Shown: positions 35,419-45,307, counted from the first letter of the stretch. The stretch is 64,000 bases of DNA from Vibrio aestuarianus (GCF_012395185.1 NZ_JAAZTU010000018.1:18488-82487); one strand, 5' to 3'. Notes: generated by a model not told the origin, from the sequence alone. Numbers and translations are program-made.

Positions 35419-36372
35419 TTATTGGTTAGCACGGTGACTAACGGGTTGTAATTGGATTTGTTGTTGTAGGGTTTCTAATTGTTTAGGGTTTGAGATACCA
35501 ACGCCCACTTGAGTAACAGCCAGTGCTGAAAGGGCTGTCGCGAACGTCAGTAGCTCAGTTTTTTCCATTTTTTGCATGTGTCCCCAGCAAAGTCCGGCCA
35601 CGAGTGTATCTCCCGCACCAACCGTGCTGACCACTTGCATACGGGGTGGTTTCGCATGTAGCCATTGGTTTTGATTGAGCCACATCACACCATTAGCGCC
35701 CATGGAAACCACAATATTGTCGATACCTTTCTCAGCGAGTTGCGCGGCAGCCTGTTGACATTGTTCTGGTGAGTGAAGATCTCGTCCGACAAATTGAGAC
35801 AACTCTTCATCATTCGGTTTGATAAGCCAAGGATGTGCATCTAGGCCTGCTTTGAGGGCGTCACGGCTGCTATCAAACAGCACTTTTTTACCCATAGAGT
35901 GCAGTTTTTCAATCCATGATGCACAAAGCGCAGGTGAGATGCCTTGTGGTAAACTACCCGCTAACACAAAGAAATCATGATCCTCGGCAAGTCTTAGTAG
36001 TGTTCGTTCAAACTGTTCAATAGCAACTGGTGTGACAGCAACACCAGGGAAATTGATATCACTCACTTCACCGGAGGCTTCTACCAATTTAACGTTGATT
36101 CGAGTTGAACCATCAACACGGACAAACTCATCTTTTGCGCCTATTTCTTCAAATAACTGACAGAACATTTCTTGATTATCACAGCCAAGAAAGCCCGTGA
36201 CGGTCACTTGAGCACCTAAATCACTCAGTACTTTTGCAACGTTTACGCCTTTACCTGCGGCATGAAGTGAACCTTGCTCAACCAAGCTAACAGAGCCGAT
36301 ATTGAGTGTGTTAAGACTACCCGTTAAATCAAGTGCTGGGTTGAGGGTGATAGTGACAACCTTATTGGTCAT
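35419..36372 (-). CDS. fruK: 1-phosphofructokinase FruK
   Basis: This 317-residue PfkB-family kinase makes fructose 1,6-bisphosphate from fructose 1-phosphate. It has the N-terminal TLNPALDLTGSL, the PfkB signature region GKGVNVAKVLSDLGA, and the C-terminal VGAGDTLVAGLCWG with catalytic Asp. It lies 10 bases after fruB in the operon. Confidence 0.96.
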   Translation of the reverse strand: MTNKVVTITLNPALDLTGSLNTLNIGSVSLVEQGSLHAAGKGVNVAKVLSDLGAQVTVTGFLGCDNQEMFCQLFEEIGAKDEFVRVDGSTRINVKLVEASGEVSDINFPGVAVTPVAIEQFERTLLRLAEDHDFFVLAGSLPQGISPALCASWIEKLHSMGKKVLFDSSRDALKAGLDAHPWLIKPNDEELSQFVGRDLHSPEQCQQAAAQLAEKGIDNIVVSMGANGVMWLNQNQWLHAKPPRMQVVSTVGAGDTLVAGLCWGHMQKMEKTELLTFATALSALAVTQVGVGISNPKQLETLQQQIQLQPVSHRANQ

Positions 36373-36382
36373 AATTATGCCC

Positions 36383-37519
36383 TCAACCTTCGCCTAAGCC
36401 AGAAGCAATCGCTTTACCGATGGATTCTAAAGCCAGAGCCGCGTCTGGACCTTCTGCTGAGAATTGAAGTTGATGGCCATGCTTGACACCAAGCGCAATC
36501 ACTTTCATCAAACTTTTTGCGTTCACAACTTTACCGTCACCATCAAGATTGGAGACCTTAATTGCCGACTCAAATTTTTTCGCTTCTGCAACCAACATTG
36601 CACCAGGGCGGGCATGCAGACCGTGAGCATTCTTAATTTTGAATACCGCTACATTTCCAGAGTTGCTTTCTTCAGCAGTGGCTGTTTCTTCATTGTTGAA
36701 GAACGCTAAAAGTTGCTCAGTCGTTGCATTGAGTAAAGTATCTTGCTGTTGTTGGAAGATCAGTTGTGAAATTTTACTCAGTATATTTTGGTGAGCACTA
36801 TTGCATGCCGCAAGTGCAATCAATGCTTTAACTGGAATTTGGTTGTATTCGCAAGCATTAGCAGTGGAGACAAAAGCCATCGCCGTACGTTTCACGGACT
36901 TATCACTGCTGACTAGCCATAAACCTTTGCCTAAATGTGTCGGTTCTTTAGTCACCAGTTCCGCAACAAAGTCATTTTCAGCGCAACCGGTGTTGCGCAG
37001 CAAGCCACCAGCAACTGCGCTCAGTTGCACCATATCACTGGCAGGGAAAAGTAGTTGAATAAGAGATGCATCAAAATCAGTCTCAAATTGAACTTCACCA
37101 TTAAGTAAAGCGATAACGTCGTTTTCGGTTCTTGCTTGCTTTAGTTTTTCTTCCACGCCATCGGCTGAAAGCACTTTGGTAAGTTGTTTAAGAATACCTA
37201 AATGTTCGTCTGATTTTGCTGCGATACCGATAGCAACATAAACCGTATTACCATCTCCCCAATCAACACCTGAAGGAAAATGATGAACAGCCACACCCGT
37301 CTGTTTAACCAATGAACGTGTGTCAGTCGTTCCGTGTGGAATAGCGATACCATTGCCAAGGAACGTAGAATTCTGTGCTTCGCGGTTGAGCATTCCTTCA
37401 ACATAGCCAGAATCGACCAGTCCTTTTTCAGCAAGATCGGCAGCGATAGCTCGAATCGCATCTTGTTTATTGGCTTGCGATTGGCTCAATTTAATATTAT
37501 TTGAGGTGAGTTGCAGCAT
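36383..37519 (-). CDS. fruB: Fructose PTS EIIA-HPr fusion FruB (diphosphoryl transfer protein)
   Basis: The 378-residue cytoplasmic protein has an EIIA(Fru) domain with phospho-His62 (GIAIPHGTTDTR), a middle domain of unknown role (~155-280), and a C-terminal HPr-like domain with phospho-His302 in AHGLHARPGAMLV. It passes phosphate from enzyme I to FruA. It heads the operon, with Cra/FruR-type palindromes upstream between it and the divergent regulator. Confidence 0.96.
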   Translation of the reverse strand: MLQLTSNNIKLSQSQANKQDAIRAIAADLAEKGLVDSGYVEGMLNREAQNSTFLGNGIAIPHGTTDTRSLVKQTGVAVHHFPSGVDWGDGNTVYVAIGIAAKSDEHLGILKQLTKVLSADGVEEKLKQARTENDVIALLNGEVQFETDFDASLIQLLFPASDMVQLSAVAGGLLRNTGCAENDFVAELVTKEPTHLGKGLWLVSSDKSVKRTAMAFVSTANACEYNQIPVKALIALAACNSAHQNILSKISQLIFQQQQDTLLNATTEQLLAFFNNEETATAEESNSGNVAVFKIKNAHGLHARPGAMLVAEAKKFESAIKVSNLDGDGKVVNAKSLMKVIALGVKHGHQLQFSAEGPDAALALESIGKAIASGLGEG

Positions 37520-37602
37520 GTTGGCCCCTTGTTGCCTTGCGGCTTATTCGTTATCACTAATAGAAATAAAATCAGTAATAGTTTAATAATCGTATTTCAT
37601 CA

Positions 37603-37620
37603 AGCTGAATCGATTCAGCT
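37603..37620. promoter_or_regulatory. FruR/Cra operator O1
   Basis: AGCTGAATCGATTCAGCT is an 18-base perfect palindrome containing the Cra-like core TGAATCGATTCA. It is about 84 bases upstream of fruB. Confidence 0.88.
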
Positions 37621-37720
37621 TTCAGTCCAAAAAAATTCAGCAAACGCATTTATAATCAAAAATGGTGCTGCTGATTGAAATGAGCACTAAATGTCGTGTG
37701 GCTTATCATTTCTTCGTTTT

Positions 37721-37736
37721 GCTGAATCCTTTCAGC
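37721..37736. promoter_or_regulatory. FruR/Cra operator O2
   Basis: GCTGAATCCTTTCAGC keeps both half-sites (GCTGAA and TTCAGC) with a less symmetric centre. It is about 94 bases upstream of fruR. Confidence 0.75.
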
Positions 37737-37743
37737 TTTTATA

Positions 37744-37757
37744 CTGAATCGATTCAG
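37744..37757. promoter_or_regulatory. FruR/Cra operator O3
   Basis: CTGAATCGATTCAG is a perfect palindrome only seven bases after O2, about 73 bases upstream of fruR. It fits autoregulation or looping with O1. Confidence 0.85.
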
Positions 37758-37829
37758 CGTATAATTCAACCTCATCAGAGATCAAATGATTATTTCTATG
37801 ATCCGACGCACAGAACAAGAGTAGTTGAT

Positions 37830-38813
37830 ATGACACTAGATGAAATAGCCAAGTTGGCTGGTGTTTCTAAAACCACGGCCAGTTATGTAATTAATGGCAA
37901 AGCTCAGAAGTATCGAATTAGTGAAAAAACACAGCAAAAAGTGATGGACGTGGTCAATGCTCATAACTATCGCCCAGATCATGCTGCCTCTGCATTAAGA
38001 GCTGGCAATAGCCGATCGTTTGGGTTGATTATTCCTGATCTCGAAAACACCAGTTACGCTCGTTTAGCTAAATTGCTTGAGCAAAACTCTCGCCAGGCGG
38101 GCTACCAAATTTTGATCGCCTGTTCTGATGATGACGTTCAAACTGAAATGTCGGTTGCGGATGCTTTAGTTTCTCGTCGAATTGAGGCGCTTTTTGTTGC
38201 TAGCGCAATTCCTAATGCTAGTGATTTTTATCAAAAATTACAAAATGCAGGTACGCCAGTTATTGCAATTGACCGCCCGTTAGATGATGAATTTTTTGCT
38301 TGTGTTATCAGCGAAGATTTTAGCGCTGCTTATGAATTGACCCATTCTTTACTTAACCAAGAGATAAAAACCGTAGGACTGGTTGGCGCATTGCCAGAAC
38401 TTAATATTTCTCAAGAACGTCAATTAGGCTTTGAGTCGGCGCTACGTAGCCAAAATATTGCAAGCATTGTGGGTTATGGCGAACACTTTAACCGTGAAGA
38501 AGGCAAAAAAGTGGTATTGAATTGGCTAGAGAACGATCAAATGCCAGATGCCATTGTTGCGACCTCTTATACTTTGTTAGAGGGAATCCTCGATGTGTTA
38601 CTCGAGCAACCTCAATTGGTCAATAAAGTTAAGTTGTCTACTTTTGGTGACAATCGATTACTTGATTTTCTACCGTTCAAAATTAACTCATTGCCACAGC
38701 AATTTGAACTCATTGCAGACAGCGCATTAGCCCTTGCATTAAACGCTTCAGCAAAGCGTTATCAAGCGGGCATTGAATTAATACCTCGAAAATTGAAGGT
38801 GCGATCTGCGTAA
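37830..38813 (+). CDS. fruR: Catabolite repressor/activator FruR (Cra), LacI family
   Basis: The 327-residue regulator has the LacI-family HTH TLDEIAKLAGVSKTTASYVI followed by the hinge, and a periplasmic-binding-like effector domain (SFGLIIPDLENTSYARLAK). Family members bind TGAAWCGNTTCA-type palindromes and release them with fructose 1-phosphate. It is divergent from fruBKA with three palindromes between, which supports local control of the fructose operon. The ATG at 37830 gives the canonical N-terminus; upstream in-frame codons run through the operators. Confidence 0.93.
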   Translation: MTLDEIAKLAGVSKTTASYVINGKAQKYRISEKTQQKVMDVVNAHNYRPDHAASALRAGNSRSFGLIIPDLENTSYARLAKLLEQNSRQAGYQILIACSDDDVQTEMSVADALVSRRIEALFVASAIPNASDFYQKLQNAGTPVIAIDRPLDDEFFACVISEDFSAAYELTHSLLNQEIKTVGLVGALPELNISQERQLGFESALRSQNIASIVGYGEHFNREEGKKVVLNWLENDQMPDAIVATSYTLLEGILDVLLEQPQLVNKVKLSTFGDNRLLDFLPFKINSLPQQFELIADSALALALNASAKRYQAGIELIPRKLKVRSA

Positions 38814-38919
38814 CGACAAACAATGCCTCTAGCGGACAAGTTTTGAGAGCTGTTAGATCGCATTTCTTTGCTAATCGGGTATCATAGAGCGACGCGTATC
38901 ATTGTATTTTAGGGTTGGA

Positions 38920-40062
38920 ATGAAGTTTCTTCACACCTCTGACTGGCATCTCGGCCGACAATTCCATAATGTGTCTCTATTAGACGATCAACGAGACGTA
39001 CTCAACCAATTGATTACGTACTTACAAGATAACCCGGTCGATGCTTTGGTCGTGGCGGGGGATATCTATGATCGTTCTGTGCCGCCAACCTCTGCTATTG
39101 AATTGTTAGATGACGTGGTGACGCGTGTATGTCATGACTTAAGTATCCCGATGATTCTCATCCCTGGCAACCATGACGGTGCGAAACGGCTTGGTTTTGC
39201 GGCCAAACAGATGCAACATTCCGGCCTGCACATCATCAGTAATTTTGAGCAGATGATGCACCCTGTGGTGTTGCGAACACCATTGTCAGGCGAAGTCGCT
39301 TTTTACGGAATACCGTATAACGACCCCGAATCGGTTCGTCACCATTTTTCAGTGTCAGTGGCTGATCACAACGAAGCCCATCAATATCTTGCTACACAAA
39401 TCACCGAACAATGGGACACAACACAACGCCATGTTTTGATCAGTCATTGCTTCGTCGACGGAGCAATCGAGTCTGAATCTGAACGTCCTTTATCAATTGG
39501 TGGTTCGGATCGCGTCAGCCATGAACATTTCACGCCATTTGATTATGTTGCTCTTGGACATTTACATCAGCCACAGAAAAAAGGTGAAGAGTACATTCGT
39601 TATTCTGGCTCGTTGATGAAATACAGTTTTTCCGAGCAACACCAAAAGAAAGGTGCAACACTGGTTGAATTGGATAGCAACGGTTTTGTAAGTGCAACCC
39701 ACGTCCCGCTGAGTGCTCCTCATAGTATGCGAATTATTGAAGGCGAACTGGATGAGGTGATTGAACAGGGTAAGACCGATCCAAACAGCCATGATTATGT
39801 ATTGGTTCGTTTAACGGATAAACACGCGATACTTGACCCTATGGAGAAACTTCGTAAGTCATACCCCAATGTATTGCATCTTGAAAAACCGGGTATGCTG
39901 ATTGGTGTGGATCAGGAGATGGGGCGTGCTCGTCTTGCACGTGGTGAAGTTGATATGTTTCGAGATTTCTTTTTAGAAGCGAAACAAGAGGCATTGACAC
40001 CTGCTCAAGAACAAGCTGTGGTTGAGGTTATCCAAGCGTTAAAACCAGGAGTTGAACGGTAA
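38920..40062 (+). CDS. sbcD: Exonuclease subunit SbcD
   Basis: This is the 380-residue nuclease subunit of the SbcCD (Mre11-Rad50-like) complex, which cleaves DNA hairpins and protein-blocked ends. Metallophosphoesterase motifs are in order: TSDWHLGRQFH, VVAGDIYDR, IPGNHDG, SHCF and LGHLHQPQ. Start at MKFLHTSDWHLG. It overlaps sbcC by one base (TAATG), so the two are translationally coupled. Confidence 0.97.
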   Translation: MKFLHTSDWHLGRQFHNVSLLDDQRDVLNQLITYLQDNPVDALVVAGDIYDRSVPPTSAIELLDDVVTRVCHDLSIPMILIPGNHDGAKRLGFAAKQMQHSGLHIISNFEQMMHPVVLRTPLSGEVAFYGIPYNDPESVRHHFSVSVADHNEAHQYLATQITEQWDTTQRHVLISHCFVDGAIESESERPLSIGGSDRVSHEHFTPFDYVALGHLHQPQKKGEEYIRYSGSLMKYSFSEQHQKKGATLVELDSNGFVSATHVPLSAPHSMRIIEGELDEVIEQGKTDPNSHDYVLVRLTDKHAILDPMEKLRKSYPNVLHLEKPGMLIGVDQEMGRARLARGEVDMFRDFFLEAKQEALTPAQEQAVVEVIQALKPGVER

Positions 40063-43000
40063 TGCGTCCATTGAAGTTGACTTTGCAGGCTTTCGGCCCT
40101 TTTGCTAAACAAGAAATCGTTGATTTTACCGTTTTGGGAGCATCTCCATTATTTCTGATCAATGGGCCTACCGGGGCAGGAAAGAGCTCGTTGCTGGACG
40201 CTATTTGCTATGCGTTATACGGCGAAACGACGGGCAGTGAACGTACGGGTGACCAGATGCGTTGTGACTATGCTGACCCTCATACTTTTACCGAAATTAT
40301 TTATCGCTTTGAATTGGGTGGTCGAACTTTCCAAGTGGTGCGTTCTCCTGACCAAGAGGTGCCCAAAAAGCGCGGTGAAGGTACAACGAAAAAAGCACAT
40401 GCTGCCTCGTTATACGAACTGGTTGATGATGAGCTAAAACTGCTGGCCAATCGCCCGAATCCGGTGGCTAAAGCAATGGTCGATCTGATTGGCTTGGATG
40501 TTAAACAGTTTCGACAAGTGATGGTTATTCCACAAGGAAAATTTCGCGAACTATTGACGGCAAATTCTAAAGAACGTGAGCAAATTTTCGGTCAATTATT
40601 CCAAACCCATATTTACAGCCAAATTGAGCGTGCGCTTTTTGATAAAGCAGCAGGTATTCGTAAAGAGAAAGAAGAATTTGATAACCAAATCAAAGGTGCT
40701 CTGGACGTTGCTAATGTGGATAGCGAACAGCAACTGCAAGAGAGTATTGAATCGCTCAAGCCTGAATTAGAAAGCGCTCAGCTGGCCTACCAAAACAGTC
40801 AAAAAGCACTTGAGGCCGTCAGAGCCGAGCAAAAAAGTGCTCAAGCTTTAGCACAACAATTTCAGGTGCAGCATACATTGCTAGAGCAGCAAGCGGTTCA
40901 TCTTTCGCAAACAGAGGAGATAGATAGGTTACGATTGCAGCGCCAAAATGCGTTGAAAGCGACTCACCTAGACTCGCTCTACAACACTTTTCTTGCTTCT
41001 CAGCGCCAATTGGAAGAAGCCAATGGTGTATTGATCGAAAAAGAAAAAGCGTTTTCAGCGGCAAAGCAGTATTTGCTTGAAGCGAAAACAGAGCAACAAC
41101 GTGTCACCGAACAAATAAAAGTCATCCCAAGTCTGACAAAGAAAATATACGACTTGAATGTGATCAAAACAAAGCTAATTGAACGCGATAGTCATCAGCA
41201 AGCATTACAGAGAGCGCTGCGCGATGTTGATATTGCGACCCAAAATAAGCATAACCTGCAAGCTGCGCTCACTCAGTTTGAGCAACAAATAGTTGATAAA
41301 CGCAAAGAGCTAGAGCATGTTGGTCAACAATTGGCAGAGTTAAGCACCAAGCGTTTAGAGCTTAGCAATATCAATGTATTGATTGATGTTCACCACAAAA
41401 TAGAACAAACAACACAAAAGCTGAGTGCTGAAAATGCGCAGCTAAAGCAAATCTTGTTACAAGTTGAACAAGCGCAACAAATGACACAACAAGCGAAAAG
41501 GCATGCCGATAGGCTGGAGATGATTTGGCATACTAATCAAGCTGCGGAATTGGCTCGTAATCTAGAACAAGGAGATGCTTGTCCTGTGTGTGGCAGTTGC
41601 GAGCATCCTCATCTCGCCAGTTTTTCCGAAGATACGGTGACTAAAGATCAAGTTCAACAAGCAAGAGAAGCTCAACAACAGCAACTGATTAATGAGCAAG
41701 CAATCCTTAAACGTCAGCAGCACAGTGAAACGCAAGTGGCTTTGCTAGAGCAGCAGCAGCAAGGGTTTGTGGCACAATTAACGGTGAAGGAACAAAGTTT
41801 AGAGCAATTGCTGCAATATCAGAACCAATTACAGCAGCAAATTATTCAACTTGAGCAGCTCAATCCAGACCAATTAGCACAGCACATCAATGCGCTCGAG
41901 CAGCAACAGATAAAAGCGAAACAGAATTTTGATGAACAACAGCAGAAAGTGGAAGGCGCTAAGATCGCGGTAGCGAAAGAGCAAACTGAAGTCGATAGCT
42001 GTAACCAAAGCATTCCTCAACAATACCTTGATAAGTCATATTTAGATGGTGTTGTGTTGCAGTCCGAGCTGCAATTAGAAAATCTACACCGCTTAGATGT
42101 TGAAACTAAAGAAAATTACACTCAAGCTAGCGCACAATTTTCTGGTACGGAGTCGGCGCAGAGTAGTGCTGCTGAACAACGACAAAAATGCCAACAATCA
42201 CTGAGTAAGGCTCAGTCGGAGTGGCTGCTCGCTCTTGAGGACAGCAGTTTTGATCATGAAGCACATTACTTACAAGCTCGTTTAGCACCTGCGCAGCTTG
42301 AGCAACTTGATCGTCGCATCAGAGAATTTGATGATGCGAGTGCAACGTTCAAAGGGCAACTACAAGCCTTAGCCAATGAGTTGCGAGATAAAAACCAGCC
42401 TAATGTAGAAGATTATACCTTGGTTGTTGAGCAAGCTGTACAACAGCAGCAAATGGCATTCAACACGTTAGCTGAATTACGTTCAAAAATGGACAGTTAC
42501 CAAGGTGTCAAAGAAAGAATCGCTATTTTGTACGCGAAAAACGAGGCACTAGAAAAGTCATATCAAGTGGTTGGTACCTTAAGTGATATCGCTAATGGCA
42601 AAACGGGTGCTAAAGTTAGTTTGCATCGGTTTGTTCTTGGTGTGTTGTTAGATGATGTGCTCATCCAAGCCTCAATGAGGCTGCAGATCATGAGTAAAGG
42701 GCGCTATCTATTGAAGCGCAAAGAAGAAAGAGCCAAAGGTAATGCAGGCTCTGGGCTCGATTTAATGGTCGAAGATGGCTACACAGGGAAATGGCGTGAT
42801 GTTGCCACGTTGTCAGGAGGTGAATCATTTATGGCTGCATTATGTTTAGCGCTTGGTTTATCTGATGTGGTTCAGTCGTACAGCGGTGGTATCAAACTGG
42901 ATACGTTATTTATCGATGAAGGCTTTGGCAGTTTGGATCCCGAATCGTTGGATCTAGCGATCCAAACACTCGTCGATTTACAACAAGGCGGTCGCACGAT

Positions 43001-43103
43001 AGGTATTATTTCTCATGTTAGCGAATTAAAAGAGCAAATTGCGCTGCGCATCGATGTTGATGTGACAAGAAACACAGGTAGCTCGATAAAACTTGTTGCA
43101 TAA
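40062..43103 (+). CDS. sbcC: Exonuclease subunit SbcC
   Basis: The 1013-residue SMC-like ATPase partner of SbcD has Walker A GPTGAGKSS near residue 35, and long Gln- and Glu-rich coiled coils. A zinc hook CPVC (Cys507 and Cys510) lies at the apex. The C-terminal signature LSGGESFMAAL and Walker B TLFIDEGFGSLDPESL close the ATPase. Length is close to the E. coli protein. The coiled coil is unusually Gln-rich but looks unbroken. Confidence 0.97.
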   Translation: MRPLKLTLQAFGPFAKQEIVDFTVLGASPLFLINGPTGAGKSSLLDAICYALYGETTGSERTGDQMRCDYADPHTFTEIIYRFELGGRTFQVVRSPDQEVPKKRGEGTTKKAHAASLYELVDDELKLLANRPNPVAKAMVDLIGLDVKQFRQVMVIPQGKFRELLTANSKEREQIFGQLFQTHIYSQIERALFDKAAGIRKEKEEFDNQIKGALDVANVDSEQQLQESIESLKPELESAQLAYQNSQKALEAVRAEQKSAQALAQQFQVQHTLLEQQAVHLSQTEEIDRLRLQRQNALKATHLDSLYNTFLASQRQLEEANGVLIEKEKAFSAAKQYLLEAKTEQQRVTEQIKVIPSLTKKIYDLNVIKTKLIERDSHQQALQRALRDVDIATQNKHNLQAALTQFEQQIVDKRKELEHVGQQLAELSTKRLELSNINVLIDVHHKIEQTTQKLSAENAQLKQILLQVEQAQQMTQQAKRHADRLEMIWHTNQAAELARNLEQGDACPVCGSCEHPHLASFSEDTVTKDQVQQAREAQQQQLINEQAILKRQQHSETQVALLEQQQQGFVAQLTVKEQSLEQLLQYQNQLQQQIIQLEQLNPDQLAQHINALEQQQIKAKQNFDEQQQKVEGAKIAVAKEQTEVDSCNQSIPQQYLDKSYLDGVVLQSELQLENLHRLDVETKENYTQASAQFSGTESAQSSAAEQRQKCQQSLSKAQSEWLLALEDSSFDHEAHYLQARLAPAQLEQLDRRIREFDDASATFKGQLQALANELRDKNQPNVEDYTLVVEQAVQQQQMAFNTLAELRSKMDSYQGVKERIAILYAKNEALEKSYQVVGTLSDIANGKTGAKVSLHRFVLGVLLDDVLIQASMRLQIMSKGRYLLKRKEERAKGNAGSGLDLMVEDGYTGKWRDVATLSGGESFMAALCLALGLSDVVQSYSGGIKLDTLFIDEGFGSLDPESLDLAIQTLVDLQQGGRTIGIISHVSELKEQIALRIDVDVTRNTGSSIKLVA

Positions 43104-43117
43104 TGTGTGTGGTATTA

Positions 43118-43160
43118 ACTATCTTGTATCAATAGTTAATATATCTTGATACAAGATAGT
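43118..43160. repeat. Long perfect inverted repeat between sbcC and cqsS
   Basis: ACTATCTTGTATCAA (43118-43132) and its exact reverse complement (43146-43160) are separated by 13 AT-rich bases. It lies 15 bases after the sbcC stop and 98 bases before the cqsS start. There is no T-run, so it could be an atypical terminator or a regulatory site. Confidence 0.6.
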
Positions 43161-43257
43161 GCTAAATAGAGATCGCTAAATCACGTGTCACTTATCCATA
43201 GGCTAGATAGAGAGGATGATGATTTTGAAAATAGACAGGCCAACTTGGTAAGGTTAT

Positions 43258-45180
43258 ATGGAAGTTGTTAAAAAAATATACCAATATGCTGAACCCAATT
43301 TGACCCTCGTTGGTTGGATGGGGTTTGTTGGCTTCCCAATTTATTACTACGTTTGGACCTATTTATTCCCGCAACCTTACGAAAGTATTCTTCTGCGTGG
43401 TGTTTGTTCGATCTTATTTGCAAGTATTGCTTTTCGAAATGTATTTCCCAAGCATATTCAACGTTATGCGCCTTATCATTACTTGTTCGTTATAGGTTTT
43501 TGTCTGCCATTCTTTTTTGGCTATATGATGTTAATGAATGATTGGTCGACCATTTGGGCAATGTCGTTTATGGCCTCAATCTTTTTGCATATTTTGTTAG
43601 TACATGAAACTAAAGTGATGCTCATACAAGCCGTTATCGCCTTAGTGTGCGCTTATTTTACCGTGTATAAAATAATGCCAGTTCAACCAACGGTGGTCGT
43701 TGAATGGCCTTACATTCCTATCTTCTTATTTACTTACGTATTTGGCAATTTGTTCTACTTCCGTAATCAAATCGAGCATGAAGCGAAAGTTTCCATTGCT
43801 AAATCATTTGGTGCTGGGATTGCCCATGAAATGAGAAACCCTCTCAGTGCGTTAAAAGCTTCAATGGAAGTGCTAAGTTCTGTTTTGCCTAATTCGAATG
43901 AATCAAAACAGGAAGTGTATCCATTACCAGCTAAGGATCTGAATCTCATCAGAGAGCTATTGAATGATGCAGATGAAGTGATTCGTTCAGGTAATGATAC
44001 GATCGATTTGTTGTTAACTTCGATAGATCAAAATAGAGTTTCAACGTCTACTTTTAAAAAGATCTCTGCACAAATCGTGGTAGAAGAAGCATTGAACAGT
44101 TTTTCTTATAAAAAAGCTGAAGATAAACAATCGGTCACTCTTGAAGTGATTGATGATTTTGAATTTTTGGGCAGTAGTACGCTTTTAAAGTACACCCTTT
44201 ATAATTTGTTAAAAAATGCATTTTATTATCAGAATGGTGATTCATTTAGCATCCATATCACTTTAAAGAATCAAGGTGATCAGCATACTATTTTATTCAA
44301 AGATAATGGGATTGGTATTGAAGAACACTTGTTAGAAGATATTTTTAAAGACTTCTATACTTTTGGTAAAAATGGTAGTTATGGATTAGGCTTGCCATTT
44401 TGTCGTAAAGTAATGAAAGCTTTTGGAGGTAGTATTAGTTGTCGCTCGATATTAGGGGAGTGGACTGAATTTACCTTAACATTCCCCCGTTATACTTCAG
44501 AAAAAGTTGCACATATTAAACTAGATCTCATGAAGTCTAAGACGTTATTGTATATTGGAAGAACCAGTATGGTGAACCGATATTTGAGTGAAAAGTCATT
44601 TTATCTTGGGTTTCGTTTAAATAATCTGGAGCCAGATAACGCCTTGGAAAAAGAGGAATTCGAGTTTGAGTTTGATTTAATCATCGTAGATTTGGAAATA
44701 CTTAACGAGTCTCCAGAGTACCTGACAAAACTAGAGTCAAAGTTGCATTTCACAGAAGCGAAAATTTGTTATTTGTACGATCAAAATCAGCACTATGCGT
44801 TAAATATGGATCGCCATTTGACTATTTACCCTGTTGAAAAGCACAAGTTACTACTGGGTGGTGCTGCAATCATTGATAAGTTGATGTTTGAAAGCTCAGA
44901 GTTAATGATGGACAAAAATCAGATACCAGCTAAGCGGTATGATTATGAAAAACGCATACTACTTGTCGACGATAATCATTCTTTGCGCAGCTTCACCGCT
45001 TTATTACTAGAAAAGCAAGGATTTGAAGTATTGCAAGCCAGTGACGGTAAAAATGCAATGGCTATGCTTGAGAGTAATCCTATAGATTTAATCTTTATGG
45101 ATATAAAAATATCCCTATTATCGGATATACAGGGGATACTAGCCCAGCAACACTTGATAAAATTCGCACGTCAGGTATGA
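43258..45180 (+). CDS. cqsS: CAI-1 sensor hybrid kinase CqsS, receiver domain deleted and frameshifted
   Basis: CqsS senses CAI-1-type hydroxyketones and relays phosphate through LuxU to LuxO. The first ~170 residues form six membrane helices (MEVVKKIYQYAEPNLTLVGW onward). The H-box AHEMRNPLSALKA has phospho-His190, and the ATPase domain has NLLKNAFYYQ, DNGIGIEE and SYGLGLPFC. The receiver begins at ~570 (ILLVDDNHSLRSF) and reaches the acceptor Asp615 in LIFMDI. There the DNA jumps, in another phase, to the end of the receiver, so the product ends 640 residues long with an unrelated 25-residue tail (KISLLSDIQGILAQ…). V. cholerae CqsS is about 686 residues as I recall. Kinase activity may survive, but relay to LuxU should not. 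Confidence 0.9.
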   Translation: MEVVKKIYQYAEPNLTLVGWMGFVGFPIYYYVWTYLFPQPYESILLRGVCSILFASIAFRNVFPKHIQRYAPYHYLFVIGFCLPFFFGYMMLMNDWSTIWAMSFMASIFLHILLVHETKVMLIQAVIALVCAYFTVYKIMPVQPTVVVEWPYIPIFLFTYVFGNLFYFRNQIEHEAKVSIAKSFGAGIAHEMRNPLSALKASMEVLSSVLPNSNESKQEVYPLPAKDLNLIRELLNDADEVIRSGNDTIDLLLTSIDQNRVSTSTFKKISAQIVVEEALNSFSYKKAEDKQSVTLEVIDDFEFLGSSTLLKYTLYNLLKNAFYYQNGDSFSIHITLKNQGDQHTILFKDNGIGIEEHLLEDIFKDFYTFGKNGSYGLGLPFCRKVMKAFGGSISCRSILGEWTEFTLTFPRYTSEKVAHIKLDLMKSKTLLYIGRTSMVNRYLSEKSFYLGFRLNNLEPDNALEKEEFEFEFDLIIVDLEILNESPEYLTKLESKLHFTEAKICYLYDQNQHYALNMDRHLTIYPVEKHKLLLGGAAIIDKLMFESSELMMDKNQIPAKRYDYEKRILLVDDNHSLRSFTALLLEKQGFEVLQASDGKNAMAMLESNPIDLIFMDIKISLLSDIQGILAQQHLIKFARQV

Positions 45181-45245
45181 ATGATCATATATTAAAGCCT
45201 GCAGATAAAGATCTATTACTTAGCAAATTAGGGCGATGGATATAA
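45108..45245 (+). pseudogene. Out-of-frame remainder of the CqsS receiver domain
   Basis: Frame 45108-45245 reads NIPIIGYTGDTSPATL, then RTSGMNDHILKPADKDLLL to LGRWI and a stop. This is the last 45 residues of a response-regulator receiver, including the conserved Thr (YTGD) and Lys (LKPAD). It is +2 relative to the upstream cqsS frame. Roughly 20-25 residues that should lie between FMDI and NIPII are absent. Confidence 0.85.
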
Positions 45246-45246
45246 T

Positions 45247-45270
45247 AACCCCAAGAGCATTCTTGGGGTT
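45247..45270. terminator. Terminator between cqsS and cqsA
   Basis: AACCCCAAGA-GCAT-TCTTGGGGTT is a 10-bp stem followed by a weak T-rich stretch on the plus strand. It separates the convergent cqsS and cqsA genes. Confidence 0.7.
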
Positions 45271-45307
45271 AGATTTGTTGAAACTAGTTTATTTCTTAAT
45301 TATGGAT

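Noticed and set aside
44041..45180. cqsS considered as a complete kinase with a natural short receiver
   Set aside because: The missing receiver sequence is present immediately downstream in another phase with conserved Thr and Lys, so a lesion is the simpler reading.
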